A stretch of 64,000 nucleotides of DNA from Sodiomyces alkalinus F11 (lineage: Eukaryota > Ascomycota > Sordariomycetes > Glomerellales > Plectosphaerellaceae). Shown piece after piece: positions 43,010 to 52,446 of the stretch. The stretch spans positions 1,261,394-1,325,393 of the forward strand of contig NW_021167080.1 in the NCBI RefSeq assembly GCF_003711515.1, read 5' to 3'. Every line of letters starts with the position of its first letter. Positions within the stretch are counted from its first letter, which is position 1. The notes under the pieces are model-generated. The model worked only from the letters and a program-made list of their open reading frames with translations. It made no database searches and had not been told where the DNA came from. A program made the translations under genes and the position numbers.

Positions 43010-44806
43010 TCACGGCGGTGGCCGGGTCGCCGGAGGTGGTGTAACAACGGCAGTGGGGGACGACGGAGGGGGGTGACCGAGTCCCAGGACCCGCTGCAAG
43101 CTTCGGCGGATTCCCCTGGCAGGGCTGGTGGTCTCCTCGGTCTCCGGGCTGGCTTTCTCTCCCCTAGTGAGGAACCCCAAGCTCATGCGCCGGGACGCCG
43201 TCCGCTTTTCGGCCGAGGCGACGGAGAGTCTCTTCTTCTTTCGAACGGCAACGACGCTCGTGGGGTCAACAGCGGATGGTTTAGGCGGCCATTCTCCATC
43301 GCGCTTCCAGCCGGCCACGGAAGCGCGGATCATATCGGCGAGGTTGACGGGACAAGAAGGGGTGAGGTTGTGAACTATAACTTTCTCGTACAGGGAGATG
43401 TAGATGGCTGGCGTGATAGAGGCGCGCATCGGGTTTCTGGGAGGGAGGATGGGGGGCGGGATAGGTAGAAGCGTCTCAACCGGCAAGTTCGCGGTGGAGG
43501 CGGCGGAGGTTGTAGCGGTCGACTGGGACGAGTCCTTTGTGCGGTGGCTCGTGAGCTCGTTGTCCTTCAACGCTTCCGAGCCGTCGGAGGCGGCGGCGGA
43601 CGTGTCGTTGCTACGCCTCTGCTGCAGTGGTAGTGGCAGGGAGGGCACGGGGTGGACGTGGATGGGAGACGTGGACATGGATGAGCGGCGGAAAAGCCGC
43701 CGAGGGGAGAGGGGAGTAAGGGGGCTCGGGGGCGACGGAAACTTGGGACGTACTCGGACGGTCTTGGCCCCCGTCCAAGCGTCCCGGCGAGCCTCAAAGC
43801 ACGCTAGCCCATCATTCCAGCGCATCTCTTCGCGCAAGGCTCTCCGACGTTGTGCACGCTTCTCGATGACCGATGCCTTGACGGCGGATCCGACTGCGTC
43901 CGGACTGTCGAAGCGGAAGGGAGAAAGGGAAGAACGAGGCCGGACGTCATCGTCATCGGAGAGATCCGATGCCCATTCGAGCCGAGGTCGAAAGTGTACT
44001 GGGTCTTCGGAAAGCGTGCTGTATACCGATTCGGCGTCGCTGTCGGGATCAATATGATGATCGTCCAGCTCGGTGTCTGTGGGGTGGGCCGACTCTGGCT
44101 CAACAGCAAGCGTCGCAGGCGTGGCAGGAGTGGCGGTAGAGGGACCAGAAGACGACACAGGTGGTTCGGGATGGTCGACTACAGGTTCCAAAGTCGGAGA
44201 TGGTGGATGATGCGGCGGTTGCGGTGGTTGCGGCCAGATAAACTCCCAATCGTTGCGAACCTTCTCAGCAAGATGCTTCTTGACGGCCTCCTTCTGCTTG
44301 CCCTTGTCCTTGCTCCAGAGGTCGGGGTCATGTTCGGCTGCTTGGGTAAGGGCGAGGGGCTGAGAAGGGCGGTAAAACTTGGATAGCGTGGAGCGTGGAG
44401 ATTTGTACCGCATCTTGGAGGAAGATGACGAGAGCTTTTCGTTTGCGGCGAGAAGGGAGGAAGGCGCCAAAGGAGAGGAGGAGTCTGGCTGGGACGGCGG
44501 TGACTGGAAGTGAGGGAGGCCTGGACCTGCAGTACCAGCAGCAGCAGCAGCAGAAGCAGTACCAGTTGTAGTGGTGGTCGTAGCAACAGGGGGCCCGGCT
44601 TGGGGGAGAGCTAGAGCTTGTGTGGGTTGGGACTCGGAGTGCGGGGTGGGGGCGGCTGCAGATGGCGGCTCGTGCGAGGCCAAGGTCCCTAGTCGTGGGA
44701 TTCCTTCCGGGGTGGCATGAGATGACTCGATAGCGTCGTGGCCAAGCTGAGGAGTTTGCGTCTGGCGACTTGGCGTGGCGTTGGCCGCTGTACAATGACC
44801 GTTCAT
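43010..44806 (-). CDS. Gag1-like clamp (DUF4050) family protein, probable
   Basis: A single exon of 598 aa, rich in Ser, Pro and Thr and mostly disordered. Conserved-looking islands are an N-terminal block ending LAEKVRNDWEFIWP preceded by KGKQKEAVKKH, and a second block YEKVIVHNLTPSCPVNLADM followed by IRASVAGWKRDGEWPP. I associate this pair with the fungal DUF4050/Gag1-like clamp family, whose role is poorly known; that assignment is from memory. Between the islands are acidic and Ser-rich linkers. The tail has basic Ser-rich motifs (RKKKRLSVAS, RRSLQRVLGLG) that could be kinase targets. No membrane segment or signal peptide is visible. A candidate splice donor overlaps the stop codon. Confidence 0.68.
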   Translation of the reverse strand: MNGHCTAANATPSRQTQTPQLGHDAIESSHATPEGIPRLGTLASHEPPSAAAPTPHSESQPTQALALPQAGPPVATTTTTTGTASAAAAAGTAGPGLPHFQSPPSQPDSSSPLAPSSLLAANEKLSSSSSKMRYKSPRSTLSKFYRPSQPLALTQAAEHDPDLWSKDKGKQKEAVKKHLAEKVRNDWEFIWPQPPQPPHHPPSPTLEPVVDHPEPPVSSSGPSTATPATPATLAVEPESAHPTDTELDDHHIDPDSDAESVYSTLSEDPVHFRPRLEWASDLSDDDDVRPRSSLSPFRFDSPDAVGSAVKASVIEKRAQRRRALREEMRWNDGLACFEARRDAWTGAKTVRVRPKFPSPPSPLTPLSPRRLFRRSSMSTSPIHVHPVPSLPLPLQQRRSNDTSAAASDGSEALKDNELTSHRTKDSSQSTATTSAASTANLPVETLLPIPPPILPPRNPMRASITPAIYISLYEKVIVHNLTPSCPVNLADMIRASVAGWKRDGEWPPKPSAVDPTSVVAVRKKKRLSVASAEKRTASRRMSLGFLTRGEKASPETEETTSPARGIRRSLQRVLGLGHPPPSSPTAVVTPPPATRPPP

Positions 44807-45841
44807 ATCTCGAGGCTTGTCTTCTTATTGAACAGGGCTTGACAAGCGGTTATGGATCCGGAAGACTTAAAATAAGGTAGACGAGCGTTGCGATCGATCG
44901 TATGTTAGATATGTCGTTCCATCTCGAACCATGCCATGTGACATGGGTATTTTGTTTGGTCGCTACAACGCGGGTATCCTTTGTACGAAGGAACGGGTTG
45001 GGTTAATTAAGGTAGTGATGGTGATGTCGATGTCGATGTCGATGTCGATGTCGACAAGTGATGATGATTCGGTTGAGGGACTCGAGAATCGGAGGAAGAC
45101 CCTGAAAGCAAGAAGAAAGGGAAAAAAGAGGAGACGGAAAGTCAAAAGAGAGACCGCATGATATTGAAGTGGAGACTACACCAGGTGCGCCTTCCCCAAG
45201 TCGAAGAGGGGATATGATATCTGGGAAGGTCAGGAGTAGGTAGCAGTTACCGAAACACCAGGTAATATGTAATTGGAAAGTAATAAGGTACCTTATTAAT
45301 ACGTTCAGATACGAAGTGTAATTTTCGTTGCTCAGAGCTATATTTCTGGAGAAGTCGCAGCTGCGGTGTCATTTGGTCATTTGGTGGATGTGAGTAGCGT
45401 GGCCAAGAAGTGGAGTGACCCTAGGGTTAGGTACTCATACTTCTTCAATAGTCATAATAAGTACATGTGTATGTAAAATAGAATTCGAGGTACCTTATTG
45501 CACTCATCCATTAAGTACCGAGTACTGTCCAGCTAGGCCGGACGGGAACGTTGTGGTGTGGTCGTGTGACGCTGTGCGACATGCAGCAAGTGTCGGATTC
45601 CGTATGGGTCTGAATGCATCTCGGGCGACCATGTCTTAAGTAACCGTAGGTACGTACTCCTTTACCCGCCCGTTGTCCCAGCCCCGGCAAGTTCAGCAGT
45701 AGCTCCAGGACGACATCGAGAGACCAACCAATTAAGGGGGGCACGCGAAGGTGTACAACGTAATTATATTCGTGAGCTTGCCGTTGCTGCTTCGACTGTA
45801 CTACAATCTACTGATATTGATGGATGAAATCGCCCGGCCGC
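44807..45841. other. Intergenic region with (GATGTC)5
   Basis: About 1.0 kb serving as promoter for the minus-strand gene on the left and 3' region for the one on the right. It holds a perfect (GATGTC)5 repeat at 45023-45052, purine-rich DNA at 45085-45155, GGTACCTTATT motifs at 45288 and 45490, and TAAGTACCGAGTAC near 45515. No gene is supported. Confidence 0.5.
45023..45052. repeat. (GATGTC)5 hexanucleotide repeat
   Basis: Five perfect GATGTC units in non-coding DNA upstream of the DUF4050-like gene, about 220 bp from its start codon. Confidence 0.95.
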
Positions 45842-46456
45842 CTAAGGGATTGTGCCACGAGACCTGGCAGCAAGATCTTCCATGTCCGTAGTGCCCAGCA
45901 AGTGCGACTGGTCCCCATAGGGACTCAAGACGATGTCCCTGATAAAATCTCTCGGCATTTCAGGATACGCCGCCCACAGTTCGATAATCCTCCTCTCCTG
46001 ATCCGAATAGTCGGCCGGCTGGACGTCGCGCAACCTTTCCCGCAATGCCTGCCTTTCCTCCTCTGTCAAACTCCCATCACCTACACTCTCTCCTCCGTTG
46101 TCCGGTTGGTGGGCGTGGCTTGAATTCCCCTCGGGACCACCGAGTGGAGACGGGCCGGGAAACGTCGATGTGACAAACGTCGCACTCGGACTGACGTCTG
46201 CTGGCGCATGCCGATCCTGGTGTCCCGCTTCGCGACCGGTCTCTTGGGGGTGTTCCGGGTCTACGGGTTGTTGAGGCTGCTGACGGGCCTGATTGCTCCC
46301 ATCTGGGCTGACAGGCTGCCCCTTTCCCTTTTTTGTTCCCTTTGTCGCCTTTGTCCCCTTTCTCCCCTTTCTCCCCCTTCCCTCCCTTCCCGTCTTCCCA
46401 CGCTTTTCCCCTCTATTCGACCGACCACGACTTTCCGATTTTCGGGGCTTGGGCAT
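45842..46456 (-). CDS. Hypothetical small basic protein
   Basis: A 204-aa single-exon ORF that I do not recognise. The first 45 residues are very basic and repetitive (GRGRKGRKGTKATKGTKKGK). A Pro/Gln/Gly-rich middle follows. The last 70 residues look ordered, with two amphipathic helices (EEERQALRERLRDV and ERRIIELWAAYPEMPRDFIR). The tail could be a small protein-binding fold and the head a nucleic-acid-binding or nucleolar-type tail, but neither is shown. Codon use is like that of its neighbours. A short conserved protein or a chance ORF are both possible; the ordered C-terminus favours a real gene. Confidence 0.5.
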   Translation of the reverse strand: MPKPRKSESRGRSNRGEKRGKTGREGRGRKGRKGTKATKGTKKGKGQPVSPDGSNQARQQPQQPVDPEHPQETGREAGHQDRHAPADVSPSATFVTSTFPGPSPLGGPEGNSSHAHQPDNGGESVGDGSLTEEERQALRERLRDVQPADYSDQERRIIELWAAYPEMPRDFIRDIVLSPYGDQSHLLGTTDMEDLAARSRGTIP

Positions 46457-46985
46457 CTCTGTACGGCTGCCTTTGAGGTGCTAAAAGAGGCTGGTGGTGG
46501 TTGATGTATAGCCGTATGTTACAAACCCTGACGGGTATCAATCGGCAGAAAAAAAGAAAAAACCCAGGTATTCTCTATCGGGTACATGAGAACCAACAGT
46601 TTGAAAATGCAAGTTGTTGAATGAGGATGGTCCATGATTTATGTCTCGTGGATCTCTTCAAAGCCTGGAACAAACAAATCCCCGTCGCTCAGATCTTCCA
46701 GCAAATGTCAGAAGGGACGACGGCGCGAGGTCATAAAATGTCGACGTTTAAGCATCTGTAGGCTCTTTCGTAACTAAACTCTCACAAAGTTAACTTTCCT
46801 AGTTGCAATGATTTATATAAGCTTCCCATGTTTCGGAATAAGAGAAAAGTCAGTCCTTCCTATTAGAGTGACAAAAACCTGCCTTGGCGTGGAAAAGGAA
46901 CATCATATGATGATGGAGGGATTCGACATGACGCCACGCAGCGGTCGAACCCACCAATTCATCCGTCTCCTCCCCTTGACCTTCT
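46457..46985. other. Intergenic region between small basic protein gene and IES2
   Basis: About 530 bp. It contains the upstream region of the small basic protein gene and the 3' region of IES2. I see no motif beyond A-rich stretches and no gene. Confidence 0.4.
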
Positions 46986-48578
46986 TCACTTGACCTCTTC
47001 AACCAGCTTCCCAGACCGAAGTCCTCCGGGGACGAAAACCTTGCCGGCCGGTCCCTCGAGTATCTCTCTTGGAACACCCACGCGAACCCCTTCCTTACTG
47101 CTGATCCAGCGTACCATGACGACATCCGGCCGGGATCCATCCCCGCCAAGCGTCTCGTCGCCCGCGGCTTGCCCCTTGCCTTTTGTTTTGGGCGCCTGCT
47201 TCTTCAGCAACTTGTTAATAGTCTCCATCTGTTTCTTGAATGTCAGCGTCTCTCTCTGATACTTTCTTGTGTTTTGGAGTGGACATGGAGGAGGTGGTGG
47301 AAGAGGAAAAGAAGGGAGACAATGGCTTGAGAAAGTCCTCCGTACCTTGACTTCTTCATTCCGCTTGTCGCTAAGATTCCGACGTCGACGGGCCATTTCT
47401 GCGCGTCTCATGGAAAGTTCTTCGGCCGTGAAGTGCTTTTTCACTTGGACCTCTGCAAACAAGAATAGTCAGTTTAGTTACCAAAAACCACATTGACTCT
47501 TTCCAACAGCAGTCTGGGAACGTNNNNNNNNNNNNNNNNNNNNNNNNNNNNNNNNNNNNNNNNNNNNNNNNNNNNNNNNNNNNAACTTCATGTACTCTTG
47601 TGGAATATCCTCGAACCGTGCGCGCTGTCGCCTCGTCATCTTGGACAGGTCCGGCGTGTGGTCTCGGCTGCCCGCCTCCTCGTCGCTATCGAGCTCATCC
47701 GCCTCGGCGCCAGCCACGTCCGGCCCCCCCTCGGCATCCTCGTCCCCCTCGGCATCGGGGAGCTCCATGTCGTCTTCTTCTCCCTCTGCGTCTTCTTCTT
47801 CGCCTTCGGCGTCCTCCTCTTCACCGACGTCGCCAGCGGTAACCTTGCCAGCGGAGGCACCGCCCACGTTGATGCTTCGTTCGGGGCCATTTTCAGGATC
47901 GCTTACTTCGATTTCGCTGAGCTCTTCGTCGCCATCATCCTCGTCATCCTCATCCTCATCCTCATCCTCTTCGATGACTCTGGCGGCGGCGGGACGACGG
48001 ACGGTAGGCTTGACGGCGTTGGGGTTGTGTAACTTGATAGTCGTATGACGGGATGGTGTGGGCTCCATATCCACGTCGCCATCGGCGTCCTCCTCCCCTT
48101 CCGCGTTCTCGTCGTCCTCGTCCTCGTCACCGTCAGCATCGATATCCATGTCGTCATCTTCGCCTTCGGCATCCTCTTCCCCGTCTTCCTCCTCCTCCAC
48201 CTCCATTTCGTCGTCCTCCTCGCCGGGGTCACTCATATCTGACTCGGATTCGATGACGTAGCTTTTCTGAGCGCCTCGGTTCCGCTTGCCCGCAACAATT
48301 TCACCGCCGGCAAAGTTGTCACGATTGGTGGTGCCGTTCATGCTGCGGCCAGTGCCTGACGTGGCCTCACGAAGCTTTTCTGAAGGGACCTTAACTGTCA
48401 AGTTCAGGTGGTGGTTTCCGGGGGACGAAGGCGGATCGCGGGTAACGGACGCGCCCGAGGGTCGTCCGTCTGATCGGCGATGACGAGTGGACATGCCGTG
48501 ATGTAGATCCCTGCCGGCCAAGTCAGAGATGGCTTCATGAGCCCGCACAGCTGCTGATCGACGGGGACGCGAGGACAT
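46986..48578 (-). CDS. IES2: INO80 chromatin-remodelling subunit, Ies2/PAPA-1 type (gap inside)
   Basis: Ies2 stimulates the ATPase of the INO80 nucleosome remodeller. The C-terminal exons show the PAPA-1/Ies2 signature: VQVKKHFTAEELSMRRAEMA, RRRRNLSDKRNEEVK spliced to METINKLLKKQAPK. The N-terminal exon ends MTRRQRARFEDIPQEYMK, the other half of the signature. Between the termini lies a long Asp/Glu-rich region. Visible exons are 48578-47584 (running into the gap), 47452-47346 and 47228-46986. The exon-1 end and its donor fall in or beside a 60-N gap (47524-47583). The second intron is 117 nt. The protein length cannot be fixed because of the gap. Start ATG at 48578 (MSSRPRRSAAV). Confidence 0.9.
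47524..47583. other. Assembly gap (60 N)
   Basis: A run of 60 N inside IES2, just after the codons for QEYMK. The true length is unknown. The bases right of it on the plus strand belong to an intron on the minus strand, so the exon end and donor are probably in the gap. Confidence 0.99.
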
Positions 48579-50672
48579 GGTAGGCAAATGTTGCTGCCTT
48601 CTTGTGTGTGAATGGGGGGAAAGAAGAATCGAGATGAATGAACAGTGGAACAGGCGGTGACAGGGCAGAACTCAACCAAGGTGACGTGAGCCTGAGACAA
48701 ATGGTGAATTTTGATAGTGTGGAGGTGAAGGTAGACAAGAATATAGGATTCGTAAACAAGGGCATGGGAGGGTAAATCGGTTATGAAGAAAAGCAGATAG
48801 TGTGACAGTTGTTCGTGATATGCGAAACTGGGTATATGAAGTAAGAAGTGACGCAGCCACGCAACCCCGAATGCTTCGCAAGGACGACACTGAAATGAAC
48901 CAGTTGACCCTTGACCTCGAAGTACTCCGTAGGTAGGTAGGTAAGGTAAGGTAGGTAGGTGGGTGCTGTGGCTTGAGTAACCTCCGTCCAAGATAGCTAA
49001 GCTTGGCACAGACCGAAGGTGAGGAGATCAAGCGTAAGGTAGACAACGGCACGTGTTTTGAGAGAGGGGGATGTTGCTACTCGTGGATGGGTAAACGGAG
49101 GGCCAGAAATAAGCCAAGAAGCGCCTCAAGCGCCTCTTCCAAACCACGATTGACAGCTCCAGCTGGGGAAAGAGGACCTGGGGAACCGCGGACTAGCTGG
49201 GTTCAATCAATTCTCGCCCCTGTCCCACCCCCAAAGCCGGGAGCCGGCCGACTTTCCTGAAGCAACAGCCAACTGAAAGAGTAGCGACGCCCAGTTCTCT
49301 CGTGCTGTCGTCGCTTGGGCTGACGAAGAAGCCAAACAAACGAACGTGGTGGCGACGAAAAGAAGAATGAAATAACTTGAACGGGATGCAGAAACCCGGC
49401 AGGTTTGTGTCCCCGGCGAATGAGAAATATGGAGTTGCGAAGATGGTGGTGGATGTGAATTTTTGTTTCCTTTTTTTCCCTTTTTTTTCTTTTTTTTTTT
49501 CTTCGAAAATGACGATGGTGATGGGACGGGGTGAGAAGAAGCCGACCAGCTTTGGTCACCGGAGTCGCATCCCAAAGGCAAGCCAATAGCAAGTGATGAA
49601 GAAAAGAAAATAGAGAACCGAGAGAAAGAAATGAAGAGAGAGGATCGCTGTTGGATTTATGAAACATACCTTATTGGGGACAACTGAACCGCCCCAAAAA
49701 CTGACAGATGGACCTCACCTGTATCACCAGTAGCGGTGATGGCTAGCCGCGAGGGTGGCTGGAAGGCCAAGGCGCAACGTCCCGCCTACCAAAGCAAAGG
49801 CGTATCCGTCTTATCAATGAGACTGTTCGTTCGTCGCTTCGAGCCCAAATCCCTTTTCGTCTTTCCAGCGACTTTCTTCCTTTTTGATTCCTTTTCCTTG
49901 TGGCCTTTTTTTACTCGGTTGAAGGCCTCGCCTCCCGATTTCCCCTTCTAGCTTCCACAAGGCGATGCCGCCCTTCAAGGCTTCCGGTTCAAGCCTGATA
50001 GGTTCTTTAAAAATGCTGCAAATAATCAGTCCAGATGACGCCAGCCGGAGGAAGTGGGCACAATGAGTGAACCGCCACTCATCCATGCTCGCATTGAGAC
50101 GGCGTCCTCTCACCTGCAGAGTCGTAACTTCAATTTTTTTTTTTTTTTTTAAATTGGCCCGTCTTGTGGTCCCCGACGCTCTCAGTCAAGAAATAACAAC
50201 TGTATAAATTAAATGCCAGCTGAGACGTCGCCAAGATTGAGTTATCCTATTGGAACGATGAATTGTAGCTCGATAGATGTAGCCAGTGGTTTTTAGGTGA
50301 TGATATTCCGTCCTTTCACTAATTATCAACCGGGGAGATGGATGAAGATAGCCTCACACATTTAGCTGTTTATGATGACTAAGATGAGTCGGATGACTCA
50401 ACATGGCGGCCCCTGTACCGTTCTCACGGACCACTTTTTACGAAGTATTACAGGATACTCCGTTCAAGGCGCCGTCTCAAACGGTTACATAAGGTACCTA
50501 TGTACTGCTCGAACCGAGGCATGTGCCTGGCCTTGCCCCGAAGCTTTACCCGTCATCTATCGATCTGACCTGACATGGGCACCTCCGCTGGTTTGACCCT
50601 TGACCTGGAGCATACAAACTAAACTAAATTTCCCGTCGGATCGCCGAACGTCGTGTCGAGGAAGAAGGTACA
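48579..50672. promoter_or_regulatory. Divergent upstream region IES2 / PEX14-like gene
   Basis: A 2.1-kb region between divergent genes. It contains AGGTAGGTAAGGTA units with TACTCCGTA at 48920-48962, T-rich tracts at 49458-49505, a T17 run at 50134-50150 and an AAGGTACCTATG motif near 50490. ORFs on both strands are low in complexity and unsupported. Confidence 0.5.
50134..50150. repeat. T17 homopolymer
   Basis: Seventeen consecutive T residues followed by AAATTGG, in intergenic DNA. The true length may differ because of sequencing error. Confidence 0.9.
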
Positions 50673-51881
50673 ATGGGCGAGAACGAAGAGAAGCAGACTG
50701 CTCCCGCCATCCCAGCATGGCAGCGCGATCGCGATGGCGATCTCGACCAAGAGAAGCCCGGGGAGACACCTTCACCAGTTCCGGACACCACAACCATGGA
50801 CGTCGCGCGCCGCTTTCTACAAGACGATCAGATCAAGAACACAAGTCGGGAACACAAAGCCGACTTCTTGAGGACAAAAGGTCTCCCTGAAGAGGATATC
50901 GAGAAACTCCTAGACGAAGTGGAAGCTAGCCATGATGACCGACCTGTACGTTGCCCTCCCTGCGCCATCTCCCATCCTCGCTATACCAAGTTTCGTACCC
51001 TAACTAACCTGGCGCAACCGCAGCCCCCAGAACCTACCCCTAAAAGCATACCAGACGCCCCTTCAAAACAACAAGACGACACCGCATCCACCCCCCAGAG
51101 CGACCAACCTCCCATCATAACCTACCCCGAATTTCTCGCCAAGCCCCCTCGCCCTCCGCCCCTCGTCACTGCCACCGGCGTCTTCAACACCCTCTACGCC
51201 TTTGCCGGCCTCTCCACCCTCCTCTACGGCACCTCCAAATCCGTTGTCGCCCCCATGGTCGAGAGCTTGACCGAAGCTCGTACCGACTTGCACGAAACCA
51301 CCTCCCGCAAGCTCAGCTCCCTGGTCAATCTGCTCGAGCGCACCGTCTCCGAGATCCCACCCACCATTTCCGCCGCCGCCGGCAGCAGCAGCAGCAGCAG
51401 CAACACCAAAGCAGCAGCCAGAGACGCCGAAGACAGCGACGACGACGCCGACGACCCGACAGAACTCTTCCACCGCGACGTCGGCGTCCAGACATCCCCA
51501 TCCCTGCCGCCGAGTCCCAGGCTAGGAGAACACCTCCACCCCAGCGGCGCCGCCTCTTCTTCCTCCGAATCCGCCATCGCCCAGCAGACCCGCAAGCTCG
51601 GGACCTTGATCGACTCGCTCCGTGGCATCAAGGACACCTACGTCTTCCAGAGCGAGGACCTCGCCGACGTGAAAACCGTCCTGGACACCCTGAAGGACGA
51701 TCTGAATCAGATCACCTATCCCGGGGGCCAGGCCGACTTTGTCGGCTCCTACTCGCTGTATGGTTCCTACGGAGGCCGCCGGGCTGAACCCGAAGACGAG
51801 ATCAAGAAAGCCAGGGATAGCATAAGGCGCATCAAGGGGGTCATGCTTAGTACCAGGAGCTTTCCTATTTCGACGAGGTAG
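50673..51881 (+). CDS. Pex14-like peroxin (Pex14/Pex33 type)
   Basis: Two exons (50673-50945, 51024-51881) give 376 aa. The N-terminus has a Pex14-type domain: ARRFLQDDQIKNTSREHKAD and FLRTKGLPEEDIEKLLDEVE, the small three-helix fold that binds the cargo receptor Pex5 at the peroxisomal docking complex. A hydrophobic segment (TGVFNTLYAFAGLSTLLYG) follows and then a helical, partly coiled-coil region (RKLGTLIDSLRGIKDTYVF). Filamentous fungi have both Pex14 and a Pex14/17-like protein called Pex33; I cannot decide between them. The 78-nt intron (GTACGT donor, CTAAC branch, CGCAG acceptor) is a multiple of three with no stop, so retention would insert 26 residues. Confidence 0.75.
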   Translation: MGENEEKQTAPAIPAWQRDRDGDLDQEKPGETPSPVPDTTTMDVARRFLQDDQIKNTSREHKADFLRTKGLPEEDIEKLLDEVEASHDDRPVRCPPCAISHPRYTKFRTLTNLAQPQPPEPTPKSIPDAPSKQQDDTASTPQSDQPPIITYPEFLAKPPRPPPLVTATGVFNTLYAFAGLSTLLYGTSKSVVAPMVESLTEARTDLHETTSRKLSSLVNLLERTVSEIPPTISAAAGSSSSSSNTKAAARDAEDSDDDADDPTELFHRDVGVQTSPSLPPSPRLGEHLHPSGAASSSSESAIAQQTRKLGTLIDSLRGIKDTYVFQSEDLADVKTVLDTLKDDLNQITYPGGQADFVGSYSLYGSYGGRRAEPEDEIKKARDSIRRIKGVMLSTRSFPISTR

Positions 51882-52446
51882 TGAAGCGGTGGTTGCCATG
51901 TCGGAAAGAGAGAGGTGCCGTCCGTACATGAATGAGAATATTGGCCCCAGTTGTACTCATAGTTTCCTGATACCCGCATCACATGTTCAGGCTTTCTAGG
52001 ATGTCGGTCTTCTTCCCCTTGTTTGTCTGCAGCTTCGCTCCATGATGAGAAACCACGACGAGAACTGTCCTGCGTTGACTGATGGTACATATCATTTGTG
52101 TTAATAGGTGACCTGTGTTGGTTGTATATTCTCCAAGATAGCGTCGCGAGAGGCTCAAAGATGTTTACTTGATAACTATAGCTACAGCGACGACCGTAAG
52201 ACAACGACTAGTAACCCTTGCTGAAGTTGACCAGGGCATACTCGCTACATCAAGCTCCACCTCTCACAAGCAAACGCCCCACGCGGCGGCTTCTCGAGTC
52301 TCAGAGCGCCAGTCCAGTCATGTCATGTGACAGGTTTATCCTACATAGTTATCCTCAAGGCCTGGCCAGGAATTGTGCGTGGCCCTAAATATATTTCTCC
52401 AACACCTCAGTCTTGTCCGTCGTTGCGCTGGTTCAAGGTACATAGC
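51882..52446. other. Convergent 3' region Pex14-like / chromodomain gene
   Basis: About 565 bp holding facing 3' regions. No gene, RNA or marked repeat is visible. Confidence 0.4.

Noticed and set aside
42559..43047. 162-codon minus-strand ORF after the DUF4050-like gene, considered as an extra exon
   Set aside because: A donor-like GTGAGT overlaps the stop codon, but no acceptor followed by a conserved frame could be identified.
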